DNA of 64,000 nt. Source: Streptomyces kanamyceticus (GTDB lineage: Bacteria > Actinomycetota > Actinomycetes > Streptomycetales > Streptomycetaceae). This document shows, one piece after another, positions 27,767 through 36,480 of this stretch; positions within the stretch are counted from its first letter, which is position 1, and the number at the start of each line of letters is the position of its first letter. A program made the translations under genes and the position numbers. The stretch is from contig NZ_CP023699.1 of the NCBI RefSeq assembly GCF_008704495.1, forward strand, positions 8,618,001 to 8,682,000. Reading direction: 5' to 3'. The notes beneath the pieces were generated by a model. The model searched no databases, was not told the DNA's origin, and saw nothing but the letters and a program-made list of their open reading frames with translations.

Positions 27767-29104
27767 GTGAAGTACTACGAGTCCCTGATGAGAGGTTCCG
27801 TCGTCAGTTCCGAGCCGTACGGCGCGGCGGGCGGCGGCCGTAGTGGCCGCCGAGCAGATCCGGCACGCCAAGGCCACGAATGGGAGCTCCCCGCTCAGCT
27901 TGAGTCCAGCGCGGCGGCCCGCCGTCTGGTGCGCAAGGCCCTGGAGGGATGGGGCGCCCCGGCTTCGGACGTGGTGTCCGTGGTCGCGGAGCTCGTAGGT
28001 AACGCCCTGGTCCATGGGCGCGGGCCGATCCGCGTGGGTCTGTATCGCGCGGGGGCTGTCGTTCGAGTGGAGATCAGTGACCAGGGCGGGAGCGGCGGTG
28101 ACATGCCACGTGTGCGTGAGCCCGTGGAGGAAGACATGACCGGCCGCGGACTGTGGATCGTCAAGGCGCTGGCCCGGGACTGGGGAGTGACCTTCATCGG
28201 CGAATCGGCCAAGACGGTGTGGGCGGAAGTGCCGGATGAGCCGGATGAGTCGAGTGATGCCTTCGCACCCCCACCGGGGGAGAGCCGGGCTCCGCGCGCC
28301 GATCCAAGCCGCCGAGACCACCCGGCACGAAGCACGGAACTACTGAACCGCCATACAGCGGAACCACTGAACCGCCATACCGAGGAGAGCTGCATGCACC
28401 AACCGCAGACCACCAAGACTCCCGACCCTGGGGACGACTGTTCCCAGCAGCAGGTCACGTACTACAGAGCACGCGCGAGCGAGTACGACGACACATACGC
28501 CGACCGCATGCCCATGCCTCATCTCTCCCGATCGATCGCTCAACTGCCCATCCACGGCGATGTGCTGGAGCTGGCCTGTGGTACGGGCCAGTGGACCCAG
28601 CAGCTCGTCGACCGGGCACGCACGGTCACGGCAGTGGACGCCGCGCCGGAGATGATCGCCATCGCCCGGTCCAGGGTGTCGGAAGTCGACACGCGCTTCA
28701 TCACGGCGGACCTCTTCGACTGGGCGCCCGAGGACCAGTACGACACGGTCTTCTTCGCCTTCTGGCTCAGCCATGTGCCGCCTCCGCGCTTCGCGGCGTT
28801 CTGGGGCATGGTGCGCTCCGCGCTGAAGCCGGGCGGCCGCGCCGTCTTCCTCGACGACTCCCTCGCGAAAGCCGCGATCGAGGAACGAACGCAATCCCAC
28901 CCCGGGGTGCCGACCGTGCGGCGGCGTCTGGCCGACGGGACGGAGCACACAGCGGTCAAGGTGTTCTACGAAGCCTCCGACCTGGTCGGTCAACTGCACT
29001 CCCTCGGCTGGGAGTCCGTGATCCGCGATCTCGACTCGTACCACTTCTGTGGCGTCGCCCATCCCGTAGGAGCGGTAGGAACGGTAGGAGCAGGGCAGAC
29101 ATGA
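27767..29104 (+). CDS. Anti-sigma-like HATPase continuing in frame into a SAM methyltransferase
   Basis: From GTG 27767, with GGAGAGGAG upstream, the frame is open for 445 codons. Residues ~35-155 form a serine-kinase/anti-sigma type HATPase: N box ELVGNALVHG, G1 EISDQGG, G2 GRGLWIVKALA. A ~50-residue Pro/Arg-rich linker follows, with a repeat based on LNRHT(A/E)E. Then comes a complete class I methyltransferase. Streptomyces HATPases of this kind usually end soon after VWAEVP, but no stop occurs here. The methyltransferase also has its own good start at 28394, so this may be a true fusion, a fusion plus an internal product, or a HATPase gene that lost its stop through an indel in the repeat region. 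Confidence 0.7.
   Translation: MKYYESLMRGSVVSSEPYGAAGGGRSGRRADPARQGHEWELPAQLESSAAARRLVRKALEGWGAPASDVVSVVAELVGNALVHGRGPIRVGLYRAGAVVRVEISDQGGSGGDMPRVREPVEEDMTGRGLWIVKALARDWGVTFIGESAKTVWAEVPDEPDESSDAFAPPPGESRAPRADPSRRDHPARSTELLNRHTAEPLNRHTEESCMHQPQTTKTPDPGDDCSQQQVTYYRARASEYDDTYADRMPMPHLSRSIAQLPIHGDVLELACGTGQWTQQLVDRARTVTAVDAAPEMIAIARSRVSEVDTRFITADLFDWAPEDQYDTVFFAFWLSHVPPPRFAAFWGMVRSALKPGGRAVFLDDSLAKAAIEERTQSHPGVPTVRRRLADGTEHTAVKVFYEASDLVGQLHSLGWESVIRDLDSYHFCGVAHPVGAVGTVGAGQT
28394..29104 (+). CDS. Class I SAM-dependent methyltransferase (probable internal start)
   Basis: 236 residues from ATG 28394 (MHQPQTTKTPD), preceded by the strong ribosome binding site GAGGAG 6 bases upstream. SAM-binding motif I is VLELACGTGQWT and motif II/III regions are TAVDAAPEMI and FFAFWLSHVPP, typical of methyltransferase 11/25-type enzymes. 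It is in the same frame as the upstream HATPase. Its stop overlaps the next start as ATGA, so it belongs to the operon running to the glycosyltransferase. Substrate unknown. Confidence 0.75.
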   Translation: MHQPQTTKTPDPGDDCSQQQVTYYRARASEYDDTYADRMPMPHLSRSIAQLPIHGDVLELACGTGQWTQQLVDRARTVTAVDAAPEMIAIARSRVSEVDTRFITADLFDWAPEDQYDTVFFAFWLSHVPPPRFAAFWGMVRSALKPGGRAVFLDDSLAKAAIEERTQSHPGVPTVRRRLADGTEHTAVKVFYEASDLVGQLHSLGWESVIRDLDSYHFCGVAHPVGAVGTVGAGQT

Positions 29105-30426
29105 CTGCTATCCATGGCTACCCGGCGCGCTCCAGCGTCCGGGCAGGAGAAGCGATCCGCCTCCATATCGCCTCCTCGACCCCGCGCGTGTACGTCGACT
29201 TCTATCGCTGGGGCGGATCCATCCAGCACGCGGGCAGCGCGGCCTGGACTGGCGCCGCGGCCCCGCCGGGTCAGCACGGCGCGGATTGGAGGTGGCCCGC
29301 GTACGACTTCCCGATTCCGTCGGACTGGCCCTCTGGTGTGTACGTGGCTGTGCTTCGGGCTCAACCCTGCGACGACGGAGCGTCGGCCCTGGACGCCCGC
29401 GAGGGCAGGCTGCTGTTCGTCGTCACTCCGGGGACTCCGACGGGCCGCGGCATCCTGTACAAGATCCCCACCTTCACCTATCAGGCGTACAACACCGCAG
29501 GTGGCGGCAGCCTCTACAGCTCAGGACAGGTCACGCTGCGACGACCGGGAGGAGGCGTGGGCGGCCCGGTCAAGGGACTGCCCGACCCATACGACCCCCA
29601 CTCTCCCCGGCAGACCTTCGCCCACTGGGACGCGCGCTTCATCGCCTGGATGGAGCAGAACGGCTTCGAGGCGGACTTCTGCACGGACCTGGATCTGCAC
29701 GAAGGCCGCCACCTCGACCACGGACATCGACTCCTGCTGTCCGCGGGACACGACGAGTACTGGACCGCCGAGACCCGTAGCCGCATCACCGCCTTCCGTG
29801 ACGCGGGCGGCAACATCGCCAACTTCGGCGCGAACACCTGCTGGTGGCGTGTGAGGCTCACCGACGAGGCCACGGCTCTCGCCTGTGACAAGTTCCCACC
29901 AGCGGCGGTCCAACATGGCGTCGACCCGGACAGCGCACACGGATGCCCGGACCACTGGTGGGAGACCGACCCCGAGAACACGCTCCTCGGCGTCAGCTAC
30001 CGAGGCGGAGGCGGCCACTGGGACGGGCACCGCGAGCCGCTCGGATTCACCGTCATGGACCCCAGCCACTGGATATTTGACGGGACAGGGCTCAAGCGTG
30101 GCGACGTGTTCGGTATCGACGACGCGCTCGTCGGATACGAATGCGACGGCGCGGCGTACACGACCGACGCTCGGGGGCGGCCTCATCCGACGGGCGAGGA
30201 CGGTACCCCGCGGAACTTCAGCATCCTCGGGATCGCCCAACTCCCCGACGACACCTGGAACGTCGCCGCCCGTGAACCGACCGCCAGCCCCCGCGCGGCC
30301 ACGCTCGGCCTCTACAGCAGCCGCGGCACGGTGTTCACCGCGGCCACGACGGACTGGGCACGGGGTCTCGCCACGAACCCCACCATCGCGGCGATCACTC
30401 GCAACGTCCTCCGCCGCCTCTCCTGA
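29101..30426 (+). CDS. N,N-dimethylformamidase beta-subunit-like protein
   Basis: 441 residues resembling the C-terminal domain of the large subunit of N,N-dimethylformamidase. The key segments are KIPTFTYQAYNTAGG, LLSAGHDEYWTAETR, NIANFGANTCWWRVR and GFTVMDPSHWIFDGTGL. GHDEYW and GANT-x-WWRVR are characteristic of the family. An N-terminal beta-sandwich-like part (HIASSTPRVYVDFYRWGG) precedes it. There is no export signal. The true reaction in Streptomyces is unknown; in this context it may hydrolyse an amide or act on a glycan. ATG 29101 overlaps the methyltransferase stop. Confidence 0.8.
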   Translation: MTAIHGYPARSSVRAGEAIRLHIASSTPRVYVDFYRWGGSIQHAGSAAWTGAAAPPGQHGADWRWPAYDFPIPSDWPSGVYVAVLRAQPCDDGASALDAREGRLLFVVTPGTPTGRGILYKIPTFTYQAYNTAGGGSLYSSGQVTLRRPGGGVGGPVKGLPDPYDPHSPRQTFAHWDARFIAWMEQNGFEADFCTDLDLHEGRHLDHGHRLLLSAGHDEYWTAETRSRITAFRDAGGNIANFGANTCWWRVRLTDEATALACDKFPPAAVQHGVDPDSAHGCPDHWWETDPENTLLGVSYRGGGGHWDGHREPLGFTVMDPSHWIFDGTGLKRGDVFGIDDALVGYECDGAAYTTDARGRPHPTGEDGTPRNFSILGIAQLPDDTWNVAAREPTASPRAATLGLYSSRGTVFTAATTDWARGLATNPTIAAITRNVLRRLS

Positions 30427-30475
30427 GTGCGGAAGCTCCTTGAGCACAGTTCCCCGGAATACAGAAGGGACCGGC

Positions 30476-31618
30476 ATGTCCATTTCCTACCGTCCGCTCC
30501 GCATCCTCATCGGCGTCAACGGCATCGGCATGGGCCACTCCGTAAGGCAAAGCGTCATCGCCCAGTACTTACGCGACCGGGGCCACGAGATACGCATCGT
30601 CACAAACGGTCCCGAGCGAGTCGCGTACTTCCGCGATCTGGGCTTTCGCGCCGCGGATGCCTGGATGCCCGCGCTGCTGGCTCGCGGCGACCGCATCCAC
30701 CCCACCGACGCGATCCGCACCAACTTGTCGCGCCTGCCAGGCGGTCTGGCCCAGCATCTGCGCCTTCGCCGAGCCATCGAGGCCGACGGCGTGCCGGACG
30801 TCTTCATCACCGACTACGAGCCCAACTCCTCACGCCTCGCGTACCACTTCGGCAGACCGCTGATCTCCATAGACCAGCAGAGCAAGTACCGTCACCTCGA
30901 CCTGCCACGCCTGGGCCACTTGGCCCGCACAGCCGAGGAACAGCGCCTGCGCTACTTCACGCCCCGCGCCGACCGCTCCTTCATCTGCTCCTTCACACCG
31001 CTGCACACTGAGGATCCGGCCCTGGAGTTCATCGCCCCGGTGGTGCCAGATGCAGTGCGACGGGCCCTAGTCCGCACCGAACCGCTGGCCACGGCGTACT
31101 TCTCCCGCTACTTCGGCCATGGCCCGGAGGACAGCGTCCGCGTCCTCGCACAGACCTTCCGCGATCACATCCCGGAACGAACGCTGCGCGTGTACGCCCA
31201 ACCCTCCGAGATCAGCAACCTGCGCCCGTTCGCTGACGACAGCATCGAGATCCGTCCCTTCGGCCGGGAGGCATTCCTGGCCGACCTGGCACGTTCCGAA
31301 GCCGTCTTCTCCAACGCCGGGTTCAACCTCATCAGTGAGGCATTCGCGCTGGGGAAGCCCGTGCACCTGGTGCCCCTGCCGACCTACGACCAGCACTGGT
31401 GCGCCACCACGGTCGACCAGGCGGAACTCGGCACCACCGCGCCCCACATCGAGCCCGGCCAAGTCCTCGACTTCCTCAACCGCATCGGTGAACTCCGGGA
31501 CAACGTGGAACGCCACCGCGACGCCCACCTCCGGAGCGATCCACGCGAGCGCATCGCCACCTACCTCGAATCACACGCTCCGGACGAGAGACCGACTCCC
31601 CTCGCGGCCGTGCGGTAG
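30476..31618 (+). CDS. MurG/MJ1255-like glycosyltransferase with a TTA codon
   Basis: 380 residues with a GT-B fold signature. The N-terminal loop is GVNGIGMGHSVRQS, and the C-terminal donor-binding region includes VFSNAGFNLISEAFALGKPV and HLVPLPTYDQHWCA. These match the MurG/UGT-like MJ1255 group that transfers sugars from nucleotide donors. ATG 30476 follows AGAAGGGA. Codon 32 (30569-30571) is TTA, read only by the bldA tRNA in Streptomyces, so full translation may be limited to late growth. It is the third enzyme of the operon; the UDP-sugar enzymes 6 kb downstream could supply its donor. Confidence 0.85.
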   Translation: MSISYRPLRILIGVNGIGMGHSVRQSVIAQYLRDRGHEIRIVTNGPERVAYFRDLGFRAADAWMPALLARGDRIHPTDAIRTNLSRLPGGLAQHLRLRRAIEADGVPDVFITDYEPNSSRLAYHFGRPLISIDQQSKYRHLDLPRLGHLARTAEEQRLRYFTPRADRSFICSFTPLHTEDPALEFIAPVVPDAVRRALVRTEPLATAYFSRYFGHGPEDSVRVLAQTFRDHIPERTLRVYAQPSEISNLRPFADDSIEIRPFGREAFLADLARSEAVFSNAGFNLISEAFALGKPVHLVPLPTYDQHWCATTVDQAELGTTAPHIEPGQVLDFLNRIGELRDNVERHRDAHLRSDPRERIATYLESHAPDERPTPLAAVR

Positions 31619-31624
31619 TCGGCC

Positions 31625-33289
31625 GTGGGTATATCGCGGCACACCGACTCCATACGCCTAGCCGCAGCCCTGGCCACCACCCTGCTCTGCTACCGGTACG
31701 TGGTCTCGCCCACCGTCCGTGGACTGTCGGCCCGGCCCACGCCATGGCGGTACGCAACTGCCGTCGGCATCGTTCTGGTGCCTGTGGTCCTGGGGCATAA
31801 GTTCTTGGGGCCTGGTCCGCTCGGATGGGTTGTGACGACGGCCGTCGTACTCCTCACCTGGCAGGGCTCCACCAGCGACTACGACGTCACCCAGCCCATC
31901 CCGCCCCAGCGTCGCGACAAGCTCGTCCTCCTCGCGTTGGCACTCCTGGCCGGGCTGTGGTCTCCGGTGCTTCTGCTCTGGCTTGCGCAGTACTGCGGGC
32001 GCCTACGTGGTTGGAAGCACCACGCGATGATGCCCCTGAGACTGATCAAGGCATACGTCGCATGGCTGCCCGCGAGCATGGCCTTCGCCCCGGCGGTGAG
32101 CCGCAGCGCCCTGCTGCTCGTGCTCGGATGCGTCTCCCTCTCGCACTACGTGAAGCCAGCCTGGAGCAAGCTCCGACTCGGCCCACGACCTTGGTCTTGG
32201 GCGTGGGAGAACCACACCCACTACCTTATGGCTTCGGCGTACTGCTGGGGCTGGGCCCGGTTCCTTCGCGCCGAGACCGTGGAACGCCTGCTCGGCCCGG
32301 TATCCAAGCTGAACCGTCCACTCAACTTCCTCACCCTCGCCGTCGAGGCGGCAGGCTTGATCGCTTTCCTCGACCGGCGACTGCTCGTCGCTGCGCTGGC
32401 AGCCACCGTGCTGTTCAACCTCGCTGTCGCTGTGGGCAGCGGGATCCTCTTCTGGGAGAACATCGCCAGCAACGCGGCCTTCGCGATCGTCGTCTCCACG
32501 CTGCCCAGCACGTACATCCCGGCTTTCGGATGGCCGGTCGCCGCGTTCGCGTCGCTCGTCATTGTCCTGAGCGTGACCGACCTGCTGTGGCAGCCCTGGC
32601 ATCTGGCCTGGTGGGACACGCCCTTCACGGCGCGCGTGCACTGGGAGGTCGAGACGGCCTCCGGTGCGCGACGAGGCATCTACAACAACTTCATGTGCCC
32701 CTACGAACGCGAATTCGGCCGTGTGGAGGGCTACTTCCTCACCAAGGAGCCCGTACTCCACGGCCACCTCGGCATCGTCTGGGACGGCACCCTGCGGGAT
32801 CGTCTCGCGAAGGCGGATGGCGACCAAGGGGAGTTGCGCGTACTCAAGCAGCAGTACGGCACGAAGCAGAAGGACGAGCGCTTGGCGCGCCGCCACGCCA
32901 CCTTCCTCGCGGCCATGTTCAACCGCCTCAACTCAGGTGTGCCCAAGGGGCCATTGCCGCGTTGGCTGCGCTGCTTCAAGGCGCCCGGCGGCCAGCTCTA
33001 CTACTGGGGCGATCTCCCGCCGTACCGCGGTGAAGAAACGGTCCGCCGCATCACGATCCGCTACCAGGAGCGCTGCTACCGCTCCTCCACGAGCGACTTC
33101 GCCCTGCTCGCCGACCGCGTCGTGCAGGAGATCGAAGTAGACCCCACTCCACCGACCTCCACCCAAGGAAGCCACCCATGCGGAACATCTTCATCGACTG
33201 CGGAGCCAACCTCGGAGTCATCCTCGGCCGCTTCATCCGTGACCTTCCGGACTACGCCTTCTACGCCCTCGAACCCAACGCGGAACTGA
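31625..33289 (+). CDS. Polytopic membrane protein with C-terminal soluble domain, unknown function
   Basis: 554 residues from GTG 31625, 6 bases after the glycosyltransferase stop. About eight to ten hydrophobic segments occupy the first ~340 residues. A soluble domain follows (VHWEVETASGARRGIYNNF, YGTKQKDERLARRHATFL). The order recalls HTTM-type membrane proteins, but I cannot name the family. The last ~37 codons overlap the FkbM gene in another frame and read as Ser/Thr-rich sequence unlike the rest. The natural stop may have been lost by an indel, since a TAG in a neighbouring frame lies near 33139. Confidence 0.65.
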   Translation: MGISRHTDSIRLAAALATTLLCYRYVVSPTVRGLSARPTPWRYATAVGIVLVPVVLGHKFLGPGPLGWVVTTAVVLLTWQGSTSDYDVTQPIPPQRRDKLVLLALALLAGLWSPVLLLWLAQYCGRLRGWKHHAMMPLRLIKAYVAWLPASMAFAPAVSRSALLLVLGCVSLSHYVKPAWSKLRLGPRPWSWAWENHTHYLMASAYCWGWARFLRAETVERLLGPVSKLNRPLNFLTLAVEAAGLIAFLDRRLLVAALAATVLFNLAVAVGSGILFWENIASNAAFAIVVSTLPSTYIPAFGWPVAAFASLVIVLSVTDLLWQPWHLAWWDTPFTARVHWEVETASGARRGIYNNFMCPYEREFGRVEGYFLTKEPVLHGHLGIVWDGTLRDRLAKADGDQGELRVLKQQYGTKQKDERLARRHATFLAAMFNRLNSGVPKGPLPRWLRCFKAPGGQLYYWGDLPPYRGEETVRRITIRYQERCYRSSTSDFALLADRVVQEIEVDPTPPTSTQGSHPCGTSSSTAEPTSESSSAASSVTFRTTPSTPSNPTRN

Positions 33290-33732
33290 TCCCGTTCATC
33301 CACGACCAGGTGGCGAGCACCCAGAGCACGGCTCCCGTCGAGATCTTGAACTCGGCGGCCTGGACTCACAACGGAACGATCGACCTCTATCTCGGCCACC
33401 ACGAGAGCTCCACCGTGATGCCCGGCAAGGTCGTTCCTCCCGTCTACGACCAGCAGATCGACTACGACGCCCCGGTGCAGGTGCCCGCACTCGACTTCAG
33501 CGCTTGGCTGCGCCGCACCGCGACCCCTGACGATCACGTCGTCGTGAAGATGGACATCGAGGGCGCCGAGTACCCCGTGCTCACCAAAATGCTCGCCGAC
33601 GGCACCGTCGGACTGATCTCGACCCTGTACGTCGAGTGGCACCACGACCGCTTTCCCGCGATGCGGCGGACCGACCACGACAAGCTCGTCGATGCCGTGT
33701 CCGCCCACACTGACGTGCGCGACTGGGACTGA
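33178..33732 (+). CDS. FkbM-family methyltransferase
   Basis: 184 residues starting MRNIFIDCGANLG, with AAGGAAG 7-13 bases upstream of the ATG. The SAM-binding start (FIDCGANLG), the Glu of YALEPNAE and the VVKMDIEGAEYPVL segment are hallmarks of FkbM methyltransferases, which usually O-methylate sugars or polyketide-derived groups. It overlaps the membrane protein frame by 112 bases. Its place after a glycosyltransferase suggests a sugar hydroxyl as substrate; that is inference. Confidence 0.85.
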   Translation: MRNIFIDCGANLGVILGRFIRDLPDYAFYALEPNAELIPFIHDQVASTQSTAPVEILNSAAWTHNGTIDLYLGHHESSTVMPGKVVPPVYDQQIDYDAPVQVPALDFSAWLRRTATPDDHVVVKMDIEGAEYPVLTKMLADGTVGLISTLYVEWHHDRFPAMRRTDHDKLVDAVSAHTDVRDWD

Positions 33733-33755
33733 CGCAGCCGGGAGGAGCGACCGCC

Positions 33756-34394
33756 ATGCGAGTCCAGCACATCTTCTTGATCAAGCACGGAGAGACCGAG
33801 GAGAACCGCCTCGGCATTCACCAAGGGCAGGCCGTCGGCGGAACGTTGAGTCAGCGCGGCGCCCACGACCTTCGCCAGGTCGGTACGGCCTTTGCCGAAT
33901 CCCGCATCGTGGCGGACCAGATGCTTGTCAGCCCCATGCCGCGATGCCGAGCATCCGCCGATGTCCTGTCCCAGACAGTCGCGCCATTCAGCACCCGCAC
34001 AGACCGGCGACTCGCGGCCAAGGACAGCGGCCACCTAGGTGGCCAGCCACGCGAGACGGCGATGGCAGAAGCCGCGCGCGTCGGCGTACCCGTCCATCAA
34101 CTCCGCACACCGAACGGGGAATCCTCGGAGGACGTACAGGCCCGCTACGTGAACCTGTGGAGGGAGATCGCTTCAACTTCCGCCCAGACCACGGTCCTTG
34201 TGGGCCACGGAGGCGGCATCGCCTGCCTCCTGCTGCACCTCACCGGGCACAGCTTCGACCGCTACCTCGACCTCGTGCCGGGATCGGCCGACACGACGTG
34301 GGTCGAAGTGATCGACGGCATTCCGCACATCCGCTGCATGAACACTGCCCCGAACCAGTTGCTCGGGCAGCTCACGGACCGTGCCGCCCGATGA
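33756..34394 (+). CDS. Histidine phosphatase-family protein (phosphoglycerate mutase-like)
   Basis: 212 residues with the branch 1 histidine phosphatase core. The N-terminal motif is KHGETEEN (H11 the phospho-acceptor), with Lys10 replacing the usual Arg of RHG. The second catalytic histidine is in VLVGHGGGIA. The ATG at 33756 has GGGAGGAG upstream. The Lys for Arg change in the phosphate pocket is unusual and may lower activity or shift substrate. It ends the plus-strand run, converging on metG. Confidence 0.85.
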   Translation: MRVQHIFLIKHGETEENRLGIHQGQAVGGTLSQRGAHDLRQVGTAFAESRIVADQMLVSPMPRCRASADVLSQTVAPFSTRTDRRLAAKDSGHLGGQPRETAMAEAARVGVPVHQLRTPNGESSEDVQARYVNLWREIASTSAQTTVLVGHGGGIACLLLHLTGHSFDRYLDLVPGSADTTWVEVIDGIPHIRCMNTAPNQLLGQLTDRAAR

Positions 34395-34411
34395 GGAAAC
34401 GGGCGGCACGG
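34379..34411. terminator. Bidirectional terminator between the histidine phosphatase and MetRS genes
   Basis: The arms CCGTGCCGCCCG (34379-34390) and CGGGCGGCACGG (34400-34411) form a perfect 12-bp stem with a 9-base loop. The left arm and loop include the end of the phosphatase gene and its stop codon. The hairpin lies 16 bases past the MetRS stop, so it can serve both convergent genes. Confidence 0.75.
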
Positions 34412-34426
34412 GCACAGAGACGTAGG

Positions 34427-36148
34427 TCAGGCGGATGCCTCGCCGCCGAAGCGCTCGCGGTAGGACTCCAGGTCTTCCTCGCTGATCTTTGCGAAGAGGA
34501 CCGGGGGAACCGTGAAGGCGGTACCGGCCGGAACCGTGTCCAAGGCCTTGGCCTGCTCGGCACTCACCCAGGTCGCGGTGTCGCCGTCCAGAGCGAAGGC
34601 CGAGCGCATGGCCTTCGCGGACGCCGGGATGAACGGCTCGGAGATGACCGCGTACAGGTGGATGAGGTTCATCGCCGTACGCAGGGTCAGCGCGGCGCCG
34701 TCAGGGTCGGTCTTGATCTCCAGCCACGGGGCCTTCTCCTCCAGGTAGGAGTTGCCCGCCGACCACAGGGCTCGCAGCGCGGCCGCGGCCTTGCGGAACT
34801 GGAGGGCCTCCATCTGCGCCTCGTACTCGGTGAGCAGCCGCGCGATCTCCTCGCCCAGCTTCGCCTCCGCCTCCCCGGCCGTGTGCCCGGCCGGGACCTC
34901 GTCGCCGAAGCGCTTCCGGGAGAAGGACAGCACGCGGTTGACGAAGTTGCCGAGGGTGTCGGCCAGGTCCTTGTTGACCGTGGCGGCGAAGTGCTCCCAG
35001 GTGAAGGAGGAGTCGTCGGACTCGGGGGCGTTGGCGATGAGGAAGTAGCGCCAGTAGTCGGCGGGCAGGGTCTCCAGGGCCTGGTCGGTGAACACGCCGC
35101 GCTTCTGGGAGGTGGAGAACTTGCCGCCGTAGTACGTCAGCCAGTTGAAGCCCTTGACGAAGTCGACCCTCTTCCACGGCTCGCGTACACCGAGCTGGGT
35201 GGCCGGGAACATCACCGTGTGGAAGGGGACGTTGTCCTTCGCCATGAACTCCGTGTACCGGACGTCGTCGGCCTCGTACCACCACGACTTCCAGTCCCGG
35301 GTCTCACCGTCCGAGGCGGCGTCCGACCATTCCTTCGTCGCACCGATGTACTCGATCGGGGCGTCAAACCAGACGTAGAAGACCTTGCCATCGGCCGCGA
35401 GCTCGGGCCAGGTGTCGGCCGGTACCGGCACGCCCCAGTCCAGGTCGCGGGTGATCGCGCGGTCGTGGAGGCCTTCGGTGAGCCACTTGCGGGCGATGGA
35501 CGAGGAGAGCTGCGGCCACTCGTCACCGACCTCGTCGATCCACGCCTCGACTTCGCCCTGCAACTTCGACTGCAGCAGGAAGAGGTGCTTGGTCTCGCGG
35601 ACCTCAAGCTCGGTGGAGCCGCTGATGGCCGACCGCGGGTCGATCAGGTCGGTCGGGTCGAGGACGCGGGTGCAGTTTTCGCACTGGTCGCCGCGCGCCT
35701 TGTCGTAGCCGCAGTGCGGGCAGGTGCCCTCGACATAGCGGTCGGGGAGGAAGCGGCCGTCGGCGGGGGAGTACACCTGCCGGATCGCCCGCTCCTCGAT
35801 GAAGCCGTTCTCGTTCAGCTTCCGCGCGAAGTGCTGGGTGATCTCCAGGTTCTGCTGGCTGGAGCTGCGGCCGAAGTAGTCGAAGGCCAGCTCGAAGCCG
35901 TCGTACACGGCCTTCTGCGCGTCGTGCGCCTGCGCGCAGAACTCGGCGACCGGCAGCCCCCGCTCCTTGGCGGCCAGCTCGGCGGGCGTGCCGTGCTCGT
36001 CGGTGGCGCAGATGTAGAGGACGTCGTGGCCGCGCTGGCGGAGGTACCGGGAGTACACATCCGCCGGAAGCATCGACCCGACCATGTTGCCCAGGTGCTT
36101 GATCCCGTTGATGTAGGGAAGCGCGCTGGTGATCAGGTGTCGAGCCAT
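34427..36148 (-). CDS. metG: Methionyl-tRNA synthetase
   Basis: 573 residues, class I aminoacyl-tRNA synthetase that charges tRNA-Met. The HIGH-type region is in [15 protein letters not shown], and the KMSKS-type loop is [10 protein letters not shown] zinc-binding insertion carries [17 protein letters not shown]. The start ATG 36148 ([12 protein letters not shown]) has GGAG about 10 bases upstream; an ATG at 36163 is less likely. The sequence looks like the normal actinobacterial enzyme rather than a divergent resistant form. Its position inside a glycan/methyltransferase cluster on the opposite strand is odd for a housekeeping gene and raises the question of a second copy. Confidence 0.95.
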   Translation of the reverse strand: MARHLITSALPYINGIKHLGNMVGSMLPADVYSRYLRQRGHDVLYICATDEHGTPAELAAKERGLPVAEFCAQAHDAQKAVYDGFELAFDYFGRSSSQQNLEITQHFARKLNENGFIEERAIRQVYSPADGRFLPDRYVEGTCPHCGYDKARGDQCENCTRVLDPTDLIDPRSAISGSTELEVRETKHLFLLQSKLQGEVEAWIDEVGDEWPQLSSSIARKWLTEGLHDRAITRDLDWGVPVPADTWPELAADGKVFYVWFDAPIEYIGATKEWSDAASDGETRDWKSWWYEADDVRYTEFMAKDNVPFHTVMFPATQLGVREPWKRVDFVKGFNWLTYYGGKFSTSQKRGVFTDQALETLPADYWRYFLIANAPESDDSSFTWEHFAATVNKDLADTLGNFVNRVLSFSRKRFGDEVPAGHTAGEAEAKLGEEIARLLTEYEAQMEALQFRKAAAALRALWSAGNSYLEEKAPWLEIKTDPDGAALTLRTAMNLIHLYAVISEPFIPASAKAMRSAFALDGDTATWVSAEQAKALDTVPAGTAFTVPPVLFAKISEEDLESYRERFGGEASA

Positions 36149-36480
36149 CCTGGGATGCTCCATTTCGTACGTACGGCGCCGGTGACGCTGCCACGGCGGG
36201 CCCAAGTCGGGAGGCCTGAGCCGGCGCGGCCACCGAGGTCGCACCGGGCGTCACGCAACGTGGCGTAACGGTCTGCAGGCCGTCGTCATCGTATCGAACT
36301 GCGGTAAGCCCTCTCGCCGTGCGCTTTCCCGCACCGCGAGCACCTGCGAATAGACGCTTGGCCGCACAGGACAGGCGGCCAAGCGAGTCCCGTACGGCCA
36401 AGCGGAGCCCATTCTACGACTCCGCCGCACCCTCTCGTCCTCACGCTTCGCACCCACCTCATGACGGAAAGGCGATCATC
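36149..36480. other. Divergent intergenic region between metG and the UDP-sugar dehydrogenase gene
   Basis: 332 bases with no credible gene. It must carry the promoters of both divergent genes. On the minus strand a TACGAT hexamer within TTCGATACGAT (near 36290) is a possible -10 for metG. No T-box-like leader or strong hairpin was recognised. Confidence 0.4.
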
